Part shown: piece after piece, positions 39,109 through 44,347 of the stretch
Layout of the letters: every line of letters starts with the position of its first letter
How positions within the stretch are numbered: the stretch's first letter is position 1
NCBI GenBank assembly: GCA_964347135.1
Contig: CAYFXA010000008.1
Span: forward strand, 1-44,347
Length of the DNA stretch: 44,347 nucleotides
Reading direction: 5' to 3'
Origin: CAYFXA01 sp964347135
GTDB taxonomy: Bacteria; Patescibacteriota; Microgenomatia; PFEM01; JAHIFH01
Translations under genes and position numbers: made by a program
The notes under the pieces: model-generated
Databases searched by the model: none
The model's input: the letters and a program-made list of their open reading frames with translations, nothing else
What the model was told of the DNA's origin: nothing

Positions 39109-41316
39109 TTAAAAACGAGCCTTATATCTTTTCATTAAAAGAGCGTTGGAAACAACACTCACTGAGGAGAAAGCCATCGCCGCCGCCGCAACTGCAGGAT
39201 TAAGAAGCCAGCCTATTAAAGGAAAAAGAATTCCTGCGGCAATGGGAATACCAACACTGTTATAAAAGAAGGCCCAGAAAAGATTTTGTTTGATTTTTTT
39301 CAAAGTATATTGGCTCAAATCGATTGCTTTAATCACATCCCGCAAGTCATCTTTAATCAAAATTATTTCTCCTGTTTCTAAAGCAATGTCAGTGCCTGAT
39401 CCCAGAGCAATTCCCAAATCAGCTTGAGCTAAGGCTGGTGCATCGTTAATGCCATCACCCACCATAGCGACAACCTTGTCATGTTTTTGCAATTTTTTTA
39501 TTTCCTCTGACTTCTCTTGAGGCAAAACCTCAGCCAAAACTTCATCAATACCAACTTGCTTAGCTATGGCTCTGGCTACTCGTTGGTTGTCACCAGTAAT
39601 AATCGCTGTCTTCTTACCCATTTGGTGAAGTATAACAACTGCTTCTTTTGAATAGTCTTTTAAAGTATCAGCCACGGCAATAATGCCCACTAACTTCTTG
39701 CCAATAGCTAAAAGCATGACCGTCTTGCCTTGATTTTCTAATTTTTCAATCATCCTTTTAGTGCCTGTATTTATATTTATTTTGTTTTCTGTTATTAATT
39801 TTCGGGTGCCAATCAAAACCAGATTATCTTTGAGTTTTGCCTGAATTCCCTTTCCAGGAATGGCTTTAAAATTTTTAACTGGAAATGGTTTTAATTTTTT
39901 CTCCCTAGCTTTATCAATGATTGCCTGCGCCAAAGGATGTTCGGAATTTTTTTCTAAAGAAGCAGCTATTTGTAAGACATTTAACTTTGGGGTGGTAATT
40001 TTTAAAACATCAGTGACCACTGGCTTTCCTTTGGTCAAAGTGCCGGTTTTGTCAAAAACAACCATATTTACTTTCTGCACCATCTCTAAGGCACTGCTGT
40101 TTTTAATCAGGATGCCGTTTTGGGCCGCTAGTCCTGTTCCCATCATCACCGCTGTAGGCGTAGCCAAACCTAAAGCACAAGGGCAAGCAATTATCAGAAC
40201 AGAAACAAAAACCGTTAAGGCAAAGGTAAATGACTGCCCAATAAACAGCCAAATTATTAAAGCCAAAATAGCTATTCCGATGACCGAGGGCACAAAATAA
40301 TAAGCAACTTTATCAGCTAGAAGTTGAATGGGTGCCTTTGAGCCCATTGCCTCCTCAACTATCTTAATAATCTGAGCCAGAGTTGTTTCTTCACCAACTC
40401 GAGTCGCCTGAAAAACTAACCTACCAGTTTGGTTAATTGTCCCGCCAATAACTTCATCGTTTTTCTTTTTCTCAACCGGAATACTTTCACCAGTAATCAT
40501 ACTTTCATCTATGCTTGAATAGCCATCAGTTACTTCGCCATCAACAGGAATTTTTTCTCCAGGCTTAACTAAAACTATATCGCCAACTTTTACCTGACTA
40601 ACACGAATTTCAATTTCTTTACCGCCTCGAATAACAATTGCTTTTTTGGGTTGAAGTCCAATTAATTTTTTAATTGCTTCACTTGTTTTCCCTTTTGTTG
40701 TTGCTTCAAGGTATTTACCAAGAGTAATAAAAATAAGAATAAAAACAGCGCTTTCATAATACAAATGAGGAAGTCCTTTTTGAGAATTGAGCCAAAAAGC
40801 AAGAGAAACAACAAGGCTATAAAAGTAAGCTACTGCCGTTCCCATGAAGATTAAAGAATCCATATTGGGTTTCAGTCGGACTAAATTCTTGAACCCTGAC
40901 TGCCAAAGCTCAAAAGACACAAGAATAACAACAGTCGCTAAAATAAATTGGATAAAAACCTGATAGAACGGTGAAAGCTTGGGTATTGGCAAACCCAGCA
41001 TTTGCCCCATAACTAAATAAATCAAAGGCAAGCCAAAAATAACGGAAACAATTAGTCGTTTTTTTAACCGTTCTATTTCTTGGCTTTCTGCTTTTTGATG
41101 ATTGTCCGCTTCAACAACTTCGTAACCTGCTTGCCGAATAACTTTTTTAATTTGCTTGAGATTAATTTTTTGAGGATTAAATTCCAAGCTAGCCTTTTCA
41201 GAAGCAAAATTCACATTAGCCCCCAAAATACCTTTCTCTTTCTTAAGTGCCTTCTCAATTGTTAAGGCACACGCCACGCAATGCATTCCTTTGATAGGAA
41301 GAGTTATTTTTTCCAT
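39109..41316 (-). CDS. copA: Copper-translocating P-type ATPase
   Basis: CopA-type pumps export Cu(I). The 735-residue protein has one N-terminal HMA domain with KGMHCVACALTIEKAL (C13, C16), eight predicted membrane helices, the transport motif ACPCALGLATP (CPC), the phosphorylation site FDKTGTLTKG, a HP motif in EKNSEHPLAQAI and the hinge MVGDGINDAPAL. The C-terminal membrane pair contains the usual YNSVGIPIAAG and AAMAFSSVSVVSNALLMKR. A GAGGT lies about seven bases upstream of the ATG. It follows the SafE-like gene by 3 bases in a CsoR-controlled operon, which supports copper rather than another metal. Confidence 0.95.
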   Translation of the reverse strand: MEKITLPIKGMHCVACALTIEKALKKEKGILGANVNFASEKASLEFNPQKINLKQIKKVIRQAGYEVVEADNHQKAESQEIERLKKRLIVSVIFGLPLIYLVMGQMLGLPIPKLSPFYQVFIQFILATVVILVSFELWQSGFKNLVRLKPNMDSLIFMGTAVAYFYSLVVSLAFWLNSQKGLPHLYYESAVFILIFITLGKYLEATTKGKTSEAIKKLIGLQPKKAIVIRGGKEIEIRVSQVKVGDIVLVKPGEKIPVDGEVTDGYSSIDESMITGESIPVEKKKNDEVIGGTINQTGRLVFQATRVGEETTLAQIIKIVEEAMGSKAPIQLLADKVAYYFVPSVIGIAILALIIWLFIGQSFTFALTVFVSVLIIACPCALGLATPTAVMMGTGLAAQNGILIKNSSALEMVQKVNMVVFDKTGTLTKGKPVVTDVLKITTPKLNVLQIAASLEKNSEHPLAQAIIDKAREKKLKPFPVKNFKAIPGKGIQAKLKDNLVLIGTRKLITENKININTGTKRMIEKLENQGKTVMLLAIGKKLVGIIAVADTLKDYSKEAVVILHQMGKKTAIITGDNQRVARAIAKQVGIDEVLAEVLPQEKSEEIKKLQKHDKVVAMVGDGINDAPALAQADLGIALGSGTDIALETGEIILIKDDLRDVIKAIDLSQYTLKKIKQNLFWAFFYNSVGIPIAAGILFPLIGWLLNPAVAAAAMAFSSVSVVSNALLMKRYKARF

Positions 41317-41319
41317 TTT

Positions 41320-42888
41320 TTACCTCACATAAGGACAATTCGGGTTGCCACACCCGCCGCCACAACTACCCGTACATCCCCTAGCCCCTCCACAGCCTCT
41401 TACCCCGGATGGTATTCCTTCCTCACCAACGATTCCAGTCGTAGCGCCAGATTGATCAACGACCCTAATTATCCCTGAAATCATTCCCATCCAACAGCTA
41501 AACTTATATTTTCCTGGTTTTTGAGGAGTAAACTCTTTAACCGCCAGCTCTTGATTAAGATCAATCTGGCCATCAAATAAACCCCGGGAAACAATGGCAT
41601 TAGTACAGCCACTCACTCCTTTGTTTCTAATTTCCCATCTCACTGGAATACCAACCCTGATCTTAAACTCATTTGGCTCATAACCATATGCCAGAGCATT
41701 CATTTTTATCACTTGCTTTCCCTTAACCAATGGCGCTAGGCCGTCCTCAGAAGAAAGATGACTGGGGGTGAAAAAATCAAGCTCAACATCGTCTAAGCTA
41801 GGTAGACCCAAAACATTCAATTGAGAATTAAAATTGTAAATCCCAAAAAACAAAACCAAGACTCCGGCAATTCTAAGAAACTTCTCCGATAAATGTGGTC
41901 TAGCCGTAAGTTTAAGAGAAGAAAAGCCAATAACGGCTAGTGTAGGCAAAGTTCCCAAGGCAAAAAAGAGCATAATCAGCAAACCCTGTAAGCTGCTACC
42001 TGAAGCTAAAGCCAATCCCTGAGCTGTAAGAGTAAAGCCACAAGGCAAGAAAAAAGTTAAAGTGCCAAGTAAAAAGGGCATATAGCGACCCTTAAAATTA
42101 GTTTCGTCGGCAACAAAACGAGTTATAAATTTAGGCATAGTGGGCTGAAGCTTTTGAAAGCGTTGAATCCCCAACATTTGCAAGGCCAACAAAACCATTA
42201 CCGCTGAAATCAAAATGGCTAGTAATGAAGTGGCTGCTAAAGAAATCTGCAAAAATGCCCCCAATGTTCCCAACAATAACCCAAAAAGAGTAAAAGAAAT
42301 AAGTCTGCCAAAATTAAATAAGAGATGGGGTTGAAACCTCTGCCAGTCAGAGCTTTCATCATCATAAATCTCTGCCCATTGCTTTGACATTGATAAAACA
42401 ATGCCCCCTACTAGCGCCGCACAACTGGAAATTCCAGCAACTAAACCAAACAAAAAGAAAGCCAGCAGCGGAGAAAAGGAATTAACGACCACCCTCGTAG
42501 CAATTCCTGAACGACTTAAGAAGATAAATCCAATAATAAAAAGAATAGCAATACCGAAAATTTGGGCAGACTGATAAAACTTGGGCTTGTTGATTAAGAG
42601 ATGTCTTTCTTTATCAAAGGAAAACAGGGGCGATTCTTTTTTATCTAGGTTGGGCTTTTCTGAAAAAACATAATCACTTTTCTGAAATCGTTTATTCAGT
42701 TCTTCCAGAGAAGGCTTTTTGCCTTCACAGTAAACAACTACTCGTCCTTTAGAAGTGGAGGCTTCAACCGACTCTATTCCTTTTTCCTTTAACAGTTCTT
42801 TTTCTATTAACAACTCACAAGAAGGGCAATGCATGCCCTTAACATAGTATGTATGTTCCCTAATGTTCTCCTCTTCTTTCTTAGTCAT
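41320..42888 (-). CDS. HMA-TauE/SafE-cupredoxin fusion with a Cys-rich tail
   Basis: The 522-residue protein joins three copper-related parts. Residues 10-80 are a heavy-metal-associated domain with KGMHCPSCELLIEKEL. A membrane region of about six helices matches the DsbD/SafE (TauE-like) family, which moves electrons or sulfur compounds. The last part is a cupredoxin-like domain (GVSGCTNAIVSRGLFDGQIDLN; GKYKFSCWMGMISGIIRVV) with a Cys and Met near the expected Cu site. The final 30 residues add six Cys (RGCGGARGC.GSCGGGCG.PNC). Such proteins occur in copper-resistance operons. Its position between DUF2318 and copA fits that. Confidence 0.85.
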   Translation of the reverse strand: MTKKEEENIREHTYYVKGMHCPSCELLIEKELLKEKGIESVEASTSKGRVVVYCEGKKPSLEELNKRFQKSDYVFSEKPNLDKKESPLFSFDKERHLLINKPKFYQSAQIFGIAILFIIGFIFLSRSGIATRVVVNSFSPLLAFFLFGLVAGISSCAALVGGIVLSMSKQWAEIYDDESSDWQRFQPHLLFNFGRLISFTLFGLLLGTLGAFLQISLAATSLLAILISAVMVLLALQMLGIQRFQKLQPTMPKFITRFVADETNFKGRYMPFLLGTLTFFLPCGFTLTAQGLALASGSSLQGLLIMLFFALGTLPTLAVIGFSSLKLTARPHLSEKFLRIAGVLVLFFGIYNFNSQLNVLGLPSLDDVELDFFTPSHLSSEDGLAPLVKGKQVIKMNALAYGYEPNEFKIRVGIPVRWEIRNKGVSGCTNAIVSRGLFDGQIDLNQELAVKEFTPQKPGKYKFSCWMGMISGIIRVVDQSGATTGIVGEEGIPSGVRGCGGARGCTGSCGGGCGNPNCPYVR

Positions 42889-42897
42889 GGAAAGGAT

Positions 42898-43455
42898 TTA
42901 AAAAAGGTCGGCTGTTTTCTCAATATCAGCTACATTTATTGCCAGTCGACCATTAATAATTTCAGCATCTTTATCTATAGGACGAGGATTGCAACCACCT
43001 TTTTGCAAAGCAATTTGGTCTTTAGAATACATCACTCGACAATTTTCGCAGCGAATTTGGTTTCCAATTTGCTTAAAGCCCTTTAAAGAGTCAAAACAAA
43101 CCTCACAAGCATTAGCCGCTACTCGATAGGTATCATCTGAAGCCTTAACAATAAAAAAATAAATGGTTTTCTTTTTTTTATCTGAATAGTAATTGAAGGC
43201 GTGGAGATTACCATCGCTGGCTTGTGATTCCCTGATATAAACTTTCTCCCCTTCAGCCTGAACCGTCTCCCCTTTCTCACCAAGAAAATCACTGCCTGTT
43301 CCTTTGAGAACAGCAACTTGTTCTTTGCCAGGATTAACTGATTCTTTATTACCAGGATTAAAAAAAAGAATAGCCATTATTAAACCGATAGCAGCCAAAA
43401 CAAGAACAGCAATAAAAATCAATTTTAGGTCAATTTTTAATTGATTCTCTTTCAT
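42898..43455 (-). CDS. DUF2318 membrane-anchored protein
   Basis: The 185-residue protein has one N-terminal helix (IFIAVLVLAAIGLIMAILFF), then an extracytoplasmic domain that ends with NACEVCFDSLKGF, RCENCRVMYSKDQIAL and GGCNPRPI. The paired CxxC motifs and the GGCNP ending are the signature of DUF2318, a domain of metal-ion-related membrane proteins of unclear function. Its gene lies 2 bases after csoR and 9 before the SafE-like gene, so it belongs to the copper operon. Confidence 0.85.
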   Translation of the reverse strand: MKENQLKIDLKLIFIAVLVLAAIGLIMAILFFNPGNKESVNPGKEQVAVLKGTGSDFLGEKGETVQAEGEKVYIRESQASDGNLHAFNYYSDKKKKTIYFFIVKASDDTYRVAANACEVCFDSLKGFKQIGNQIRCENCRVMYSKDQIALQKGGCNPRPIDKDAEIINGRLAINVADIEKTADLF

Positions 43456-43457
43456 CT

Positions 43458-43721
43458 TTAACTTTTTTCCTGAAAGACCTCAACTATTTCCTCAAAAACC
43501 TTTTTTCTTTCTTTTCCGCTTTTTCCTCTCGCTGCTCTCGTAACACAGGTGTCCAAATGGTTTTTTAAAATCACTTCGTTCACTTTTTTTAGAGCAGAGA
43601 TAACCGCTTGGTTTTGGCGGATAATATCAATACAATATTTATCTTCTTTAATCATCTTCAAATTACCCCTAAGATGGCCAATGAGATAATTCATCCTATT
43701 GGTAACCTTTTTGTCAGCCAT
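43458..43721 (-). CDS. csoR: CsoR-type copper-sensing repressor
   Basis: CsoR is an all-helical tetramer that leaves DNA when Cu(I) binds. The 87-residue protein has NRMNYLIGHLRGNLKMI, CIDIIRQNQAVISALKKVN and ILKNHLDTCV. Cys30, His55 and Cys59 match the X-C-H-C copper site of the family. The frame extends to a TTG at 43757, but that TTG is in the -35 box, so the ATG at 43721 must be the start; it lies 7 bases after the -10, implying a leaderless mRNA. It heads the four-gene copper operon and most likely represses its own promoter through the palindrome at 43734-43752. Confidence 0.93.
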   Translation of the reverse strand: MADKKVTNRMNYLIGHLRGNLKMIKEDKYCIDIIRQNQAVISALKKVNEVILKNHLDTCVTRAARGKSGKERKKVFEEIVEVFQEKS

Positions 43722-43728
43722 AGGGAAG

Positions 43729-43757
43729 AATATAACCCCCCCATGGGGGGTTGTCAA
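43729..43757 (-). promoter_or_regulatory. csoR-copA promoter with CsoR operator in its spacer
   Basis: TTGACA (43757-43752), a 17-bp spacer, TATATT (43734-43729) on the minus strand. The spacer is A-CCCCCC-AT-GGGGGGG-T, a near-perfect palindrome of the G/C-tract kind bound by CsoR and its relatives. Binding would block RNA polymerase. The repressor is encoded by the first gene. Confidence 0.85.
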
Positions 43758-43760
43758 GAA

Positions 43761-44309
43761 TCAAATTAAAAAAAGACTCAAACCAATAAAAACAAGAAGC
43801 ATGAGAAAAACAAAAAATTTTTGCTGATTTAAAGTAATGTCGGTTTTTACCTGCCAAAAAAGCCAGCGCTGAAGTTGTTCATCTCTGCCGCGTAAGAGTA
43901 AATCAAGCTCATCCTTTAAAAGATGAAGCGCCATTGCCATTACCAAACCTGACCCAAATAAGCTGCCTGTTGAGGTTAAAACAAAAAAACATAAAACATA
44001 AAAAACCAATTGGAACAAGGCATTATGGAAGGGCAATTTAGTTCTTTCGTCTTGAGTATCTGCAATTAAAATAAGCGCATCTTTAAAGCGACGCTGGTCT
44101 ATTAGGTGCCTAATCCTCATACTCGTTAATTCGTGGGGATAAATCACTAGGGCATAAAGAAAATGGTCAATATCAATCAATAAAGTTCCCATTACTCCCC
44201 CCAGCCAAAGCAAAATCAAATTCCAATGCCATTCCCAGCGAACTAAAGTGATTATCCCTAACCAAACAAAAGTTACTAAAAAATGGCTTCTTATTTCTTT
44301 TTTGAGCAT
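43761..44309 (-). CDS. Multipass membrane protein, YdjM/DUF457-like (tentative)
   Basis: The 182-residue protein has several hydrophobic helices. It contains LIDIDHFLYALVIYPHE, a His/Asp-rich stretch near the start of the second helix, and LPFHNALFQLVFYVL and ALHLLKDELDLLL further on. This scatter of Asp and His residues resembles YdjM/DUF457-type membrane metal-dependent hydrolases, but the match is loose. It ends four bases before the csoR -35 box (3' end toward csoR) and its own start overlaps the next gene's stop. Function unknown. Confidence 0.6.
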   Translation of the reverse strand: MLKKEIRSHFLVTFVWLGIITLVRWEWHWNLILLWLGGVMGTLLIDIDHFLYALVIYPHELTSMRIRHLIDQRRFKDALILIADTQDERTKLPFHNALFQLVFYVLCFFVLTSTGSLFGSGLVMAMALHLLKDELDLLLRGRDEQLQRWLFWQVKTDITLNQQKFFVFLMLLVFIGLSLFLI

Positions 44310-44347
44310 AGCTTTTTCAAAGTTTGGGCATTCTCAACCGCATATCC
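44291..44347 (-). CDS. 3' end of an upstream gene, N-terminus outside the window
   Basis: The last 18 codons before a TAA at 44291-44293 read GYAVENAQTLKKLCSKKK. The GYAVENA stretch is similar to the C-terminus of HAD-like hydrolases, but the fragment is too short to be sure. It overlaps the start of the downstream membrane protein by about 19 bases, a further sign of tight packing. Confidence 0.4.
   Translation of the reverse strand, partial: GYAVENAQTLKKLCSKKK

Noticed and set aside
43458..43757. Longer csoR frame starting at TTG 43757
   Set aside because: That codon is part of the -35 box, so it lies upstream of the transcription start.

Overview
The window looks like a chromosomal segment of a Candidate Phyla Radiation (Patescibacteria) bacterium. 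The evidence is a 23S rRNA interrupted by a group I intron with a LAGLIDADG gene, a 16S rRNA that departs from the universal 515F primer site, rRNA genes split into two transcription units, AT-rich coding sequence and many small membrane-anchored proteins. TGA is used as a normal stop, which argues against the Gracilibacteria/Absconditabacteria (SR1) code. A Microgenomates-type lineage is my guess, not proven.

Layout. 1-3.1 kb: the 3'-truncated gene of ribosomal protein S1 and a DUF2723 membrane glycosyltransferase-like protein with TPRs. 3.1-12 kb: the ribosomal region. 5S, 23S (with a 662-nt intron at the E. coli 1923 site) and tRNA-Ala(UGC) form one minus-strand unit, and 16S forms a separate minus-strand unit. 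Between them, on the plus strand, lie tRNA-Ile(GAU), a TraG/VirD4-like ATPase and an orphan ORF of foreign codon use. Both rRNAs keep their own precursor-processing stems and boxA-like leaders. 12-14.4 kb: mnmA, then a compact tat operon (two TatA-like proteins and TatC). 14.4-18.4 kb: a roughly 1,190-residue protein joining a YkgJ-type cysteine cluster, a beta-sandwich-like domain, about 775 residues of Ser/Pro repeats and a C-terminal module that is also encoded alone next door.

18.5-27.7 kb: one long minus-strand operon of glycosyltransferases and SAM methyltransferases, built largely from duplicated modules. It includes two methyltransferase-ParB fusions, and a methyltransferase-methyltransferase fusion whose junction is a 9-A tract. 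It probably serves surface glycan synthesis; glycosylation of the neighbouring Ser-rich protein is an attractive but unproven idea. 27.7-31.7 kb: an accessory zone with a membrane protein carrying a Tat-like segment, an HUH (RAYT-type) transposase fused to a transmembrane helix and an SH3-like domain, a 111-bp inverted repeat around a short nitroreductase, and a membrane-anchored HTH protein next to a broken copy of itself.

31.9-39 kb: a ten-gene minus-strand operon combining redox functions (SDR, thioredoxin, thioredoxin reductase, ferredoxin, DsbA-like protein) with an amidoligase module (7TM protein, ATP-grasp fused to a RimB-like protease, two RimK-like ATP-grasp enzymes). 39.1-43.8 kb: a copper operon (CsoR, DUF2318, HMA-SafE-cupredoxin, CopA). 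Its promoter carries a C6-AT-G7 palindrome in the spacer and the csoR mRNA is probably leaderless. The last genes are a membrane protein and the 3' end of another gene.

All assignments come from reading motifs and alignments by eye; no database search was run.
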